From positions 434,001 through 498,000 of the forward strand of contig JAYKKR010000001.1 in NCBI GenBank assembly GCA_036971615.1: a stretch of 64,000 nucleotides of DNA. Direction: 5' to 3'. This document shows, one piece after another, positions 34,612 through 46,495 of this stretch; the stretch's first letter is position 1, and the number at the start of each line of letters is the position of its first letter. The translations under genes were made by a program, and so were the position numbers. Below the pieces are notes generated by a model. It ran no database searches, was not told the DNA's origin, and worked only from the letters and a program-made list of their open reading frames with translations. This DNA is from Amyloporia xantha (Eukaryota; Basidiomycota; Agaricomycetes; Polyporales; Adustoporiaceae).

Positions 34612-35450
34612 GACATCTGTCACGGTCTTCGCGTCTATATAACGATGTATTCGTAATGTCACCTGGCCTCCAGAGTTGTCTGCATGCGCGCCCAAACCTT
34701 GAGCTTGGTACTTTCACGTTGAATTGCTAGTTGAACTCAAGTTGAACTAGCAATTGCCCGATCAATCTGATCACCAGTTCTGCTTTCGGCAGTTTGTAGC
34801 ACCTGCCGCCTGCCAAGCGCCCATATTCTCGTCCAGGCAACAGGCAGGGCAAATTGGCGTAGTATTCCCAACGCCACTATTTGCAGCATCCTCATCTACT
34901 TGTTCGAAGTCTGAGCGCTGAGCTTCTAAGCTGGTGGTCTGATAACAATCGTAGCGTTTACACGCACTTCCATGCAAGATGGTCAGAACCGTCTCAACAT
35001 TGGCAATTGAGGCAACATTTCGGGCACACGAATCTTCGCAACTTCCCCTATTGCCATTAGTGTCGTCGGACTCATGCATGTGGTATCTCTTATATATGCA
35101 TCCCAACTGCTCATGTCTGACGTGATCCGTTCTCCAAATCGGAAGGGACCAGATTAGCCGGCAGACGCTTCCTCTATTTGTTACTTATGTTACTGACAAT
35201 GTTAGCTTGCTCACACGCTCAGGGGGATGATGCAGTGGACACTCGTGCTCGAACAGAATGCTCTGATATTCCATAAGTTAGCATTGCACTATCTCTTGCC
35301 TGTAGTAACATGGTTCTACTGCAGATTTGCGTCTTTGGGAACTACGCCAAAACATTCAGCGCCGCTGTCCCACTGACGCATAAAGCGGTGGAGACTGCGC
35401 ATCGCACTACACAAACCTACCCCGGCAAGCTCGCTACATTGTCAATATTC
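34612..35450. other. Spacer between terpene synthases 1 and 2
   Basis: About 840 bases with the hairpin repeat at 34722-34755. A frame open upstream of 35451 from an ATG at 35310 could extend copy 2 but has no family similarity. Confidence 0.5.
34722..34755. repeat. Hairpin with internal direct repeat
   Basis: AATTGCTAGTT and its complement AACTAGCAATT flank a tandem AGTTGAACT. It lies about 110 bases after the stop of terpene synthase 1 and could mark a terminator-like structure or a recombination scar. Confidence 0.55.
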
Positions 35451-36665
35451 ATGTTTCACGTACATCAGTGCGTCCACGGTATTTCTGCGATACTCATAAG
35501 TCTGATTCTACATGGTATTCCCACAGTCCAGAAACCGGTCAACCCCATGCTTCCACAGTTCACAAAGCAGCAGACAATGTGAGTTAGTTGTCGGCCTTTC
35601 TCTGTCAGATTCATTGATAGCAATCAAACCGTCAGGAGGATGTAGTTGCCGTATCCAAGATCGTTATAAACGACTTCCTGGATCGGCAGGAATACTTTGA
35701 ACCGAGCTGCCCTCACGACTTGGAACTCACATCTCGCGTCAAGGAGCTGAGCCAATCGTGGGACTTTGAGAAGCAAATACGTCCACATCTCATTACGGGT
35801 ATCATCATCGCAGAAACAGCATATCGTCACATATCCAGTACTGATGTTAAGGTTGCGATAGCCATCTTTAGTGGTCTAGTGATCAGCATCGATGACCCGG
35901 CTATTCTGGACACGCTCTCGCCTTCTGAGATTGGTAGGAGACTCTGCAATGGTGCAGCCCAGCACGATACAGGACTTTTACGTGCGCTTGCACGGTCAAT
36001 CGCCGAAATGTGGAGCCACTTCCCGCCTTTTGCCGTGGGGACCATCCTTGCGTCGACCATTCAATTCATCACTGTGTCCATGCTGGAGAATGCCACTAGA
36101 GGCGTGAGTTTGAGCCCAAGAGCGCTCCCGTTTGTGGAATATCGACGATTTATGGCTGGTGTTGCTGAGGCCTATGTCTGCTTCATCTGGGAAAGTACAA
36201 CTTTCCCTGACGTGAACATATATAAGCAAATAATTCCGTGAGTTGCCTTTGTATCAGCTTTACCTGATGAATCCTCTTACAGTGCATCCTGTTCACAGCG
36301 ATGCTTGTCGTTGGATCAACTACACCAAGCAAGTATACTGTGCGACTGTGCAAGTGCTCCGTGCTGACATTTTTATTAGCGACATCCTATCATTTTACAA
36401 AGAGGAGCTTGCGGCGGATGTGGATACGTACGTTCACGCTCGCGCTGTCCTCACGGCGAAGTCCTCCCTGGACACACTCCGCGATGTGATTGATGACACG
36501 ATCGATGCATCACAACGAATACGTGCCATTCTTGGAGAAGGTGCAGCCCGAGATGCATGGGATAGTTTCGCCGTGGGCTATATCAGGTTTCACACTGGGA
36601 GTCCTCGATACCGCCTGGCGGAACTTCTCAGTGTTGATTATATTTTAGACCTTACCTCATATTGA
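35451..36665 (+). CDS. Tri5-like terpene synthase 2
   Basis: Class I terpene synthase of 328 residues. Exons: 35451-35467 (start tentative; an upstream in-frame ATG exists at 35310), 35527-35578, 35636-36237 (602 nt), 36299-36328 (30 nt) and 36380-36665. Acidic motif IDDPAILD; NSE NDILSFYKE; basic SPRYRL. The last intron (36329-36379) begins GCAAGT rather than GTAAGT, so this copy uses a GC-AG intron exactly in the codon of the metal-binding Asn, where the other copies have GT. Body segments HDLELTSRVKELSQSWDF and PFVEYRRFMAGV place it with copies 1 and 5. It is in tandem with copy 1. Product unknown. Exon 1 is short and the weakest part of the model. Confidence 0.87.
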
Positions 36666-37031
36666 ACCAAAATGTAGGTCTCTGCCTATGCTTTTATTTT
36701 TGCTTTCTGTATGTAGATTTTCAAGTATTGTGCCTGCGTAGCGACGGTGCGATGCCCGTATGGCTCTGCTATTCCGATTGAATACTACTTATAGATGATC
36801 GTGTTTCGAGTGTTAGTGAGCCTTCGGTGTCAGTGTAAAAGTGGATAATTAGTGATGTTGTTTGATATTACGAAGCCAGGATGAAGGAGAAGGGATTACC
36901 GAGCTACGGTGATTACTATAAAGGGAATTCGACGCATCCTAAGATCCGATCTTGCCATTTCCGCCTTGCACATGAACCGCCTCTCATCCGTGTTCGGACT
37001 GCACAAATTACTCGTTCAGGGCGTACATACA
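36666..37031. other. Intergenic
   Basis: About 370 bases between terpene synthase 2 and DUS2, both plus strand. Nothing was recognised. Confidence 0.5.
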
Positions 37032-38656
37032 ATGCCACGACGCTCTTATTCTCTTTCACCACCTTCATCTCCTAGACTTTTCAAACGACCGAGACTTGAG
37101 TTCGAACCCCTGACATCTGAAGACTACAAGAATGGTGTGGTCCTCGCACCCATGGTCAGATCAGGCGCCTGTGCGTTCACTTGGATAAGCATCTGACATA
37201 TCACTCTGATATTCACACTGTATATCGAGCAGTGCCAACTCGCCTTTATGCCCTGAAGCATGGCGCATCTCTCGTGTGGGGTCCAGAGACAGTGGACAAG
37301 GCAATTTTGCATACGAAGCGGGTCGTGAACCGTGAGTCTATCTCCATATGTTATACCACTTGCAATGAACCTTCCCGCAGCTGCTACGGGTGTCATATCC
37401 TACGTCGGAAAGTCCAAGGCAATTTTCACTACCCACCCGATCGAAAAGCCATACCTCATTTACCAAATTGGCTCCGCCGATCCTGAACTCGCCGTCCAAG
37501 CAGCGAAGGCCGTCGTGCAAGATGTGGCCGGATTTGACCTGAATTGCGGTTGCCCCAAACCATTCTCCACTCATGCCGGCATGGGAGCTGCCCTCCTCAG
37601 TAATCCAGATCTGTTATGCTCTATCCTCACTGCGCTTCGCGAGGCCATGCCCCCTGAAATATCTATATCGGCGAAAATCCGGTTGCTCCCATCCCAGGAA
37701 GACACGTTAAAGCTCGTAGAGCGCATTATCAACACGGGTGTAAGCGCGCTGACGGTGCACTGTCGTACGCGGAACATGCGCAAACGGGAGAAGGCACTTG
37801 TCGAACGGCTCCGCGAGATTGTTGACTTCGTCGAAGGTATGGGACGAGGCGTTGCGGTAATTGAAAATGGCGATTGTGAGGGATACCAGGATGCTTTGCG
37901 GATACGAGATCTCACTGGTGCGTATTGAATTGAAGTACTGTCGTTGGGACTCTCCTGATTTACATGATGCAGGTGCTCATTCGGTCATGATCGCAACCGC
38001 CGCGGAGGCGAACCCCACTTGTTTTGCGCCGAGCCCACTTACAGACCTTGAGACGACATTCATACCGCCATATATACGTCTGGTAAGCATCACAGGGCGC
38101 ATCTGTTGGATTTGTTCCTGCACCAGCAGGAGGTAACTAACTATATTACTATCGTTCCTGATAACAGTGCAGATATCTCGACAATCATTGGTCGTCTACC
38201 AAATTCTGCACATCTCAGTTCAAGGGGGCACACGTCATCGCCTCCAGAGCCGATTTGAAAGGAATGCGGGACACGATCATGCACGCCAAAAGCTACGACG
38301 ACATGAATGCATCTGTGGCGCCATGGACAGGCGAGGAAGAATTCAAAGCTATCGCAGACGCGATCGAGAAACGGAGGGGCCGGTCGGGGAAAGAGCACTT
38401 GTTGCCAGCACCTGCTGCCAACGTAGCGCAACAAAATGATACACTCTATCGAGATGACATGCCTCCAAAGGAGTCACAGGAAGAATACAAGACACCCCCT
38501 ACAGGGACGCCAGATCCTTCCGTGATGCTCGCTCCGTTGGCTCCTGCGAACGAACTGCGGATGCCAATTCCGGCTATGGTGGCGGGCGACTTGCCCACTC
38601 CCACTCCGACACCCACAATAGAAGCAAAGACAGAATATGCGACTCTTCAGATATAA
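37032..38656 (+). CDS. DUS2: tRNA-dihydrouridine synthase, DUS2/Smm1 type
   Basis: FMN enzyme that reduces uridine (position 20 in Dus2/Smm1) to dihydrouridine in tRNA. The start ATG gives MPRRSYSLSPPSSPRL. The TIM-barrel core begins with NGVVLAPMVR (about residues 34-43). FDLNCGCPKPFSTHAGMGAA carries the catalytic Cys region. ISAKIRLLPSQEDTLKL, GVSALTVHCRTRNMR and AVIENGDCEGYQDALRI complete the FMN-binding face. A Pro/Thr-rich C-terminal tail ends at TAA. Introns are evident near 37169-37220, 37330-37380, 37919-37973 and around 38082-38168. DUS2 is distinguished from other Dus classes by the HCRTRNMR form and size. A housekeeping gene located between two groups of terpene synthases. Confidence 0.92.
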
Positions 38657-38905
38657 CAGCCATAATGTATCTTATTGTGTCGCATTTTATGTATGGTACA
38701 TCTTGTAGTAGAGCGTCGAACACATTCATTTACCTTCGAATAGTACTAATGGGATGGCACGCGTCGTCATATCGGCGCAAAAAAATTAAATTACGAGAGC
38801 TATTGAAAGGCCAAAGCTATGTACTAGAGAAACGTGAAGATCGTGATTGCTTGCCCCAAGCATTAGTCGTTAAGTCCGTCAAGGTCACCGTAGGGTGGTG
38901 TCCGT
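38657..38905. other. Intergenic, convergent gene ends
   Basis: About 250 bases between the stops of DUS2 (+) and the secreted-protein gene (-). Confidence 0.4.
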
Positions 38906-39754
38906 TTACAACACGATGAATGCCCCGGTAAGAATGCTTCCGAGGACAGTAGCAGCACTGACGAGAATGGGCTTCGACAGCGTCAAAGCCTGAGCGCTGA
39001 CAGCGGCATTGTGCGAAGCGGTCGCGCTGGAAAGACACCATTAGGCAAACACGCTGCACATGTATTAACACCGACAAACCTAGTTGATGGAATGACGAAA
39101 GTGTGCCCCGCGAAAGTGGTGGTCATTCCGGTGCTGGTTCCCGAGGTCGCGAGAGTGATAGCACCACCGCCCACGGAAGTGACTTCAACGACAGGGGCAC
39201 CACTAATAGCTAAAAATAAGATATGAGCGTCAGAAAGACACAAAAGCTGAATACAAATGCAGGCGTACTTGTAACGGTCGCAAACACCTTGGAGGTCGAT
39301 GTACCGAGCTCGGAGGTGGCGGAGTCGTAGATTCGGGTGGCTGTGAATAGAGTTAGGCACCACTGCGTGTCATTTCAAGGGCTAGTCTATTTACCGGTCT
39401 CTGCGACAACACCCGAATGATCTGCAGATGCAATCAATACCTATTCATCAGACAAGGAAAAGATAGACACACAGGCCGACGTGGCTCCTGAATATACTGA
39501 TTCGACTGGAGGGCAGTGATGGTGAGTATTTCCTTCGCAAGATCACATCTATAGGTTACACGTACTGGCAGAAGTAGCATCGCCGAACGCGGACGTGATA
39601 TCACCTAAGACTATACGAAGATGTGAGCATCGAATACCTGTTAGCAAGCTTTCGGTTTGAAACGACACTTACTACCACGGCCCTGCAAGTTGGCGGGGGC
39701 AGCGTTCACAGCGGCAAGGGGCAAGAGAGCGTACACGAAAACTTTGGCCAACAT
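38906..39754 (-). CDS. Secreted Ser/Thr-rich protein with predicted GPI anchor
   Basis: Small extracellular or cell-wall protein, family not recognised. The start gives a signal peptide (MLAKVFVYALLPLAAVNAAP). The first exon is followed by several short exons separated by 40-60 nt introns (joints around 39400-39660 are uncertain). The mature part contains SELGTSTSKVFATVTS and a Val/Thr/Gly-rich segment (GAPVVEVTSVGGGAITLATS), then HTFVIPSTS. The C-terminus, in the frame that stops at 38906-38908, is Ala/Ser small residues followed by a hydrophobic tail (LVSAATVLGSILTGAFIVL) with no charged residues after it. This is the form of a GPI-attachment signal. It matches many fungal cell-surface proteins whose function is unknown. 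Confidence 0.7.
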
Positions 39755-41864
39755 CTCGTAAATGAAGAATCGTAAAAACAGCACCAGGCCGTTGAAAAGA
39801 CAAAGGAATAAGAAGAAATGGACTAGACCCGACGAAGGTGAAGGAGGGTTGATCAAGCAACCTCAGAGCACTTTTCGGCCTTATGTACTCCTCTGCATAG
39901 CCCACGTCATAGGAGGGCGCTCGGTAATATCTGTCGCTATGCACTAGCGGTATGATGCTGTTTGCGATCAAAACACTGCGCAGCGGCTGCCTGAGTCCAT
40001 GAGCATCCGCAATTGAAATAAGTCAAGCTGCTTACCTCGATCGTTCGTTCTGCCCTACAGGCCAGGAGTTGAATGTGCACCAGCTTCCGCTAGATAATGC
40101 GACATCCTGCTTTCGCCTCCCTGTCTTTGCAGATGTGTAAACACAGGCGGGGGGATTCAACGCGGACACCACAAAGTGAGAACGGGTGTCACACGACTTG
40201 GCTAGAACACGAATGATGATTGATCGATCAACATCAAATTGTACAGGTACAGCCCGACGCTTGTGGTGGTGAACCTGCTCAAATCACTGATGAGTTATGA
40301 GCAAGCAAAGCGGGCGATGCGCACAGTTTTGTTATTTTCCAGTCGGTACACGGCATGCGTTGCTATAACCTGAGAGAAAACTTGCAAGAGTTTCAATCGA
40401 CCCACTGGCGATGATGTAGATGAGGCTGTGGTGTCGGGATCCATTTCAATGACGGTCACCATGACATGAAACAGTACTCGCCGCCATTGGGCTGTGTAGC
40501 AGTGTAATACGACCTGATGGGATCATCAAGGGCCTACTGCATGTGTGGCCGTGCCTCAGCTGTGAGCATGTTCCAGAGTTTAGATTTCACTGACCGGAAC
40601 TGCATGACTCAGGGACAGGATTTGCGTCTGCGCATCGAGTCCCGCATGTGTGCAGGGATCCGATGCCGCACACTGCGTCTAAACAGGTCTAAACGTATCT
40701 GTACTGACTGTACATGAATTCGGAAGCGCCGACGTCATCGGCAGATAGAACTCCTGCTACAGGGCTTGCCTTGTCTCCCGTAGGCAGACTCTAAGATTGT
40801 GACCTTATAGGGGGAGGGAGGACGGTAAGGGCTTGCCCGCCTCCGAGCACACTGGTGCACCACAGTGGCCGAAATTCGACCGTAGTTTGGTCGAAAAGTG
40901 CGGCCTTAAAGAGAACGTCAAACGACTCAAACAGAGGTCTAATTTAGACCGATGTGAGGCGCACAGTGGCAAATATGCGACATCGCCTTCAATCGTGCAT
41001 GCCTCATCAACAAGAGGATTGGAGACACACTGACAGAGCGTTTACTTTATTACCTTCACCAGAATAGATGAAACCTCCGTCTCGCGGTGATCAGGAGGCA
41101 GCCGGAAATGAGTTCATTTCTCACACGGAAAACGCTTACAAGCAAGGCTGAAGCAAGGCGACATGCAGTTTCGAAAGGCGTGATACTGATTGAACGAAGG
41201 AAACCGACAGTCACATATCCAAGACATGATCCAAGGTGTAGAACCCGAGTATTACTAAACGAATGCGCCCGTACCAAACGAGACTGGTACCATACCCATG
41301 GCTTATAGTAGAATGAAGCGAATAGCGTTCTGCGATGTCTTCGAGAGAGGAAAAAATGAAACCATGTACAGACTGCGTCTTATCCCCGAATGCCCCTGCC
41401 CACGCTCCCCGACCCCGTTCCCACAAGACATGCAGATTACCTTATTACTGAACCGAAGAGAACAAAAGGAAGTCGTGGAATCCGTGATCTATATGACAGG
41501 TTGTTGAACAAGACGAGGCACTGGATACTTGATGGCCGGAGATGGGTAGACAGACGATGTAAGATAGTTGGTGGCGTGGGACGATGAGATTGTGCGATCC
41601 GAAGTGTGGTTGAGGAAGCCGAAGAGACGTGGAGAGTATGTGCACAGGGTCAATGAGTGGGTCGTGAGTTGGTCGTGAATGTTCGCATCGCGTTGCTGCC
41701 GACAGCGATGCGCAGAGCGTGGAAAGCGAGATGGATACAGACGAATGGCGCAAGATGAGTAGTAGACAAGTATGGCACAACAACTTGGCATTAGACGGAT
41801 GTAAAGTTTTGGTCGTAGGCGTTATCGGTTTCATGAAAGGGCATAACGAGCATTGGTGCAATGC
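39755..41864. other. Long intergenic stretch with small palindromes
   Basis: About 2.1 kb upstream of the secreted-protein gene and downstream of the F-box gene. No conserved frame was found. Small inverted repeats occur at 40875-40895 (TTCGACC/GGTCGAA) and 40936-40950. Confidence 0.5.
40936..40950. repeat. 15 bp palindrome
   Basis: GGTCTAATTTAGACC, symmetrical around the central T. Related GGTCTAAAC copies occur nearby near 40680. Meaning unknown. Confidence 0.45.
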
Positions 41865-43111
41865 TTAATAGACATCCTCCATAATTGGCGAGGTAGTTTC
41901 GAGAACATCGCGCTGGAAATCAAGGGCGTATGATTAATTATCGTTGCATGAAGACACCCCACGGGAGAACTCACGGAAATAGTGCGGAACACCCTGATAT
42001 CTCTTGTCATCCTGAGCTCGATACCCTGAATCGTACAGGCAATCTTGACAGCGTTCAGCTGAGGATGGCGCTCGCCGCCGTCCCACATGTGAAGCGTGAC
42101 GACCTTGAGCGCCTCGCTGCGCTTGATGGTCTGCAGGACAGGAGACATCGACGTGTCCATGTCAACTCCGAACGCCAGGTGCTCCACCGTCTCCGGCAGC
42201 GCCTTGAAGACAGCGGGCGGCGCCCACGCACTCTCGATTCTGAGCTCGCGCAACGCAGTGCACGTGCGCAGAGCCGCTACCCCATCGTGTCCACTACATG
42301 TCGGGAGCGCGAGCGATTGCAGCACAAGCCCATGATCAGCGAGCAGGTGTTCGAGAACGTCCAGCGAGGGTTCGCGTTCTAGCTCAAGGCTACGAAGGCT
42401 GCGCGAGGAGTTGTGCAGCAGCCACTTCATGAAGTCCACGGAGGGCGTCTTCTGAAAGTTCATCCGAAGCTGCTGGAGCGCACACGGGAAAGGTTCGGGA
42501 GACTCGTTCGGCAGCTGCGGCGCGGTACCGCTGATGATGAGGGACTTCAGCGAAGGCCAGATGTCGAGGAGCTGGAAGAGCGATGAGGAGTTATCTGACC
42601 AGTTGTTGAACTGGAGTGAGGTGATACGCGGAGCGGTACGCAGTAGAGCAAGTGTGCGATCATCGAAGGATGGAGCTGAACGCTTCATGCGATTCACATC
42701 TGGGACGCCGACTACGTCCTCGCCAGGACCACCCTGACCATACAGAGCAAGACTCAGCCCTTGTAGATTAGGACATAACGTCACCGCGCGGGCAAAGGAT
42801 CGCTGGGTCAAGAAGTAGGGCTGGTTATGGTCCAACGTAACACGCATGTGCAGCACTGCATCTCCAAGCATACGGCCACGACGGGTAGAACGGTCGACTG
42901 CCTCCTGGAAAGCGATGTAGGCGGTCTGACTGCTCAAGGATACGCGGCGAAAAAGAAGCTTCTGAGCGATGAAGGACCAATCCTTGCACACCAATGAACA
43001 AGTGGTAAGAAGCTGGACGCTGGACTCGGGCTCGTTGTCGTTGTAGGCTGTTTCAAGAACGTTCATGACGAGCTCGATAGGCATACGGGGTGCTCTGGTG
43101 CGGGAATGCAT
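41865..43111 (-). CDS. F-box protein with leucine-rich-type repeats
   Basis: Predicted substrate receptor of SCF ubiquitin ligases, 394 residues after removal of an intron at 41913-41974. The N-terminus reads RMPIELVMNVLETAY then SLVCKDWSFIAQKLLFR, the F-box helices that bind Skp1. The rest has irregular leucine-rich units (LCPNLQGLSLALYG, ITSLQFNNWSDNSS, LKSLIISGTAPQLP, SLRSLELEREPSLDVLEHL, LRELRIESAW), typical of agaricomycete F-box proteins. The C-terminus after splicing is RDVLETTSPIMEDVY. Such genes are often expanded and lineage-specific; the target is unknown. A plus-strand frame of 150 codons over the same region is a shadow. Confidence 0.83.
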
Positions 43112-46100
43112 GGTGATGTCGCGAGGAGGGTAGATGGTCGTTAGATCTGAAAGGGCTTCATCATGCTTTATAGCCTGGGAGTCAGGTTAGGAATTTGTCG
43201 GTGTGCAAGACAATAAGACATACATCGACTCCGCAGGCCTGGTAAAGGAAGTTGAAGAAACCCATCGCTTCTGGTCAAACAATGAGGCCTACTGCTCGTG
43301 ACGATGGCAGAACAGCCGACGAGGACGAGCAGAGGAAACAAGGCAGACTGGCCATGAGGAGGAACCGCCTTTTATATGACAATTGACTGGCGACGGTCCC
43401 GCAGGTACGGAGCATGAAGCGTGCAGTTGGAAATACGACGGACAGCTGTGCAGCCTGTTTCACCGCCAGCCAATCGGCCATACCCGAGCGCCCAAATTTG
43501 CCTTTTGAGTCGGTCACCGCCGGCCGGAAAAGGAAAACAAGAATCGATCAGGCTTCCCCGCCAAAGAGTGGCATACCGCCTGTGCATATCCGAGTCGTCT
43601 TCTCCATTCGGTCCAGCTGGGAATTTACTCTCCTTTCAGCGCAGAGCTACATCCCTCCGTAGTCAGAAGGGCGGCCTCGAGGTTTACGCCCGGTTTCGAC
43701 GGACAGTATACGTACTCGCACGCCGCCCGGTGAGAAAATTTCTGGTTATATTAGGCAGTCTACTGCTGACACCTGAATCAGGGTTGCGAAGTGTCCTGTG
43801 TCAGCGTTTCACATTTCATTTTCAGTGGTAACTGTTCGCGTGCCCAAATATCCAATGCGCTGACGTTAATTGCTGGCGTCCAGGAGGGGGTAGCATCCAC
43901 GGCTTGAGCACCTCCAATGTGAGACCGCTGCTATCATACAATGTTGGTCAGAGCTAAGAGCTTGACCTCTTCGAGCCTTGATCACTTTCACAGCGGGCGA
44001 CTGTGCCAAGTAACAGCCGCTTCCGGGCCGAGGGCGTTGAACAATAGCAGTCGATCCGCGGAACCGCTCGACAATTAAAACGACATCATCAGCAGCAGCC
44101 ACCGGTCGCCAGCCTCGTGGAAAGTACCGCTTGCCATAGTCGCTCCACACTGCTCTCTCCTTTCGGTTGTTGCAGTGTCCGGATCTCTCATCAGTACACA
44201 GATTCACTGCTCGGCCATCATTGCTCTCTCGCTCCCACACCTCCGCCGGACTCGACGTCGGGCGAAGCATCTGTAGGCGATGTCTTGACTGTCGCGCTTC
44301 TCGCTTGTTCACTCATCGACATCGATGCGAGGTAAGTATTTGTCGTGTGGACCCTTGGCTTTACATATTCCACCTCTGGCTCAGGCGCCTACGAAGAGCG
44401 TGTCCAATCGCACGTCTACCGGCGGACGAGTCGAATATCCCATTGGCGTTTCTTCGAAGACATGGTGCCATGGAACTCCGCCTCGAGGTAGCCAATAGGA
44501 CAGCCCCAATCTGCTCAGCGTGCAGCAAGCTTGCCAGTTGGTAAACTGCAGATAAGCCCACAGTTGACCAGCTTCGTTGGTCGTAAGTATTGACAATCAC
44601 GCGATGATGATCTGTGTCAACTAGTGTCATACGTGTGTACGATAAATCCAGCATTGATATTGGCATCTGTGTATGCGTATGGCATGGCTGCTGCTCTGAG
44701 TTCAATCCGAGTGCTGGGGATCATTCTGGTGGACAAGTCAGAACGTGGCTTTTCTGAGTCCTAGAATTCTCGTTTCAGCCTACTCCTCCTTTGGGCAAGG
44801 GAGGAATCCCAGGACACTCCATGACACGCTTCCGCCTGAAATCGGCGGAGGCCCAACCCCTTGGCGCTTCCTCCCCGACCGCCATGAGATTAGACGGTGA
44901 GATTTGAGAGTGCTACGTGGTGGGCGCGTCTGTCACGGGCGTCTCCAAACCACCTCGTGCCCTGTCGTAAAGGTCATATCAGCCGGTGCGTTGTTCTCTG
45001 TACAAAATCAAATTCATATCGGTGCAATATGGGATCCGTTCTATTAATGTGGTGCGTTGTGTACCTTGCTGATAGCTCGACGTCGAATGCAGTGACCACC
45101 GAATTTGCAACATCCTCGTATCTTCATACTGCTTTCTTCTAGCAGCATACCAGCGGAAGCTTGGTGGTTTTCCCGACGTCGGGGGGCCCGTGGAGCATCG
45201 CCTCGAAAAGATTTCTGTGGGTGCCAATGAGCTTACCTTTCGTAGGGTTTACCATCCTTGTTTCTCGTCCATGCCAAGGTAAAGTCATCAGCTGTGCACT
45301 GCTTCCGGGTCCAGATCTAATCCACGACTGCTCTTCGTCTACTATGGAGCTGGCTCAGCGATATTTGCATCTGTTCGCAAATTTGAAGGTAAGTGCATCG
45401 CTCAGTCGGACCTTGTGTGGACTGACAGGGCATCAAGCCCTGTGGAGTAGAGGAAAATGCTCCATCAGCCAATTGCCCTAGTCGTTCTCACCTGTGCAAG
45501 AGCGCAAGGATATGGCATACCGAGAGGCATGTCGGGATGGACATGCTGAATCGAGCGCACGTGCTTAATTGTAAATGTCAACATGGTAGCTTGTCTGGGA
45601 GGAGGTTGCGAGACTCATGTTCTGTTCAGATGTGCGATTCCTATACACCACTCGGGGTGTGGGTAGTGTCGCACTGCGAGATCCCTGCCATGGTATCACT
45701 ATGGTGCGGACTCTGCATCCACGCATGAGCTTTCTCATGTCCTTAGTTTGCACTAGTCGTCTTGGCTGTTTCCTCCGCGGAAAAGTGGCACAGGTGACGA
45801 TGTGTTTTGAATGCTGTCAAACACGGCGTGGCGCTGATTTTTCCCCGAGAAAGTCGATCATGTCAGTGCTTGTAGATCGACCTCAGATCTTATAACCGGA
45901 CAGAGCTCCATTCACCAGCCATGCCCTAAATGTAGTGGCGCCTATCTCGGTGTGTTCATCTTTTCTTGAGACATGCATGCTATACCGATGTCGGCCTGTC
46001 CAGCATCGCTATTGCATCTGGACCCTTCAGTCAGTCTTAGAGAAGCAAACATACTGACTATCACAGTGGTGATGCCGTTCTTCCTTTCATTTCGTTCATG

Positions 46101-46495
46101 ACTTCTGCTCTCACACAGGTCCGTCTTACGTTACACTGCATCAAACTTTGATAACAAGTCGTCCTCCCGGGTGTTGGCTATCATATCTGAAGCGAGCGTT
46201 TCATCTGCAGTCGGTCAGAAATACACGCTCCAATAACCTCATAGTGGATTGTCGCTCAGGAACAATTCAATGCGCCACTACCTGAAACATCAGAGTTTTG
46301 CCGGTACGAGATTGTGGACGTTGCATGGTCACAAATTGTTAGCGACTCATGTCATGCTTTATTGGCAGAGATGTATCCTGTCCTGTGGCACGGGTCATTC
46401 TTCAGTCCGTCGATGCTATAAATTCGGAAGTTGTCTGTGTCGATTGCTCTATCCCCCCTTCCCTCCTCACCTCATCCCGTAGCACATCAAGTACA
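43112..46495. other. 3.4 kb gene-poor region
   Basis: The largest gap in the window. It runs from the F-box gene start to terpene synthase 3. Frames up to 148 codons exist (43866-44312 minus, 44167-44544 plus), but none shows a domain, signal or plausible splicing. No RNA gene or transposon was recognised. The right end holds the promoter of copy 3, with TATAAAT at 46417-46423. Confidence 0.5.
46417..46423 (+). promoter_or_regulatory. TATA box of terpene synthase 3
   Basis: TATAAAT about 75 bases upstream of the ATG at 46496. Copies 4 (TATAAAA, 48976) and 5 (TATAAATA, 58717) have comparable boxes. Confidence 0.5.
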
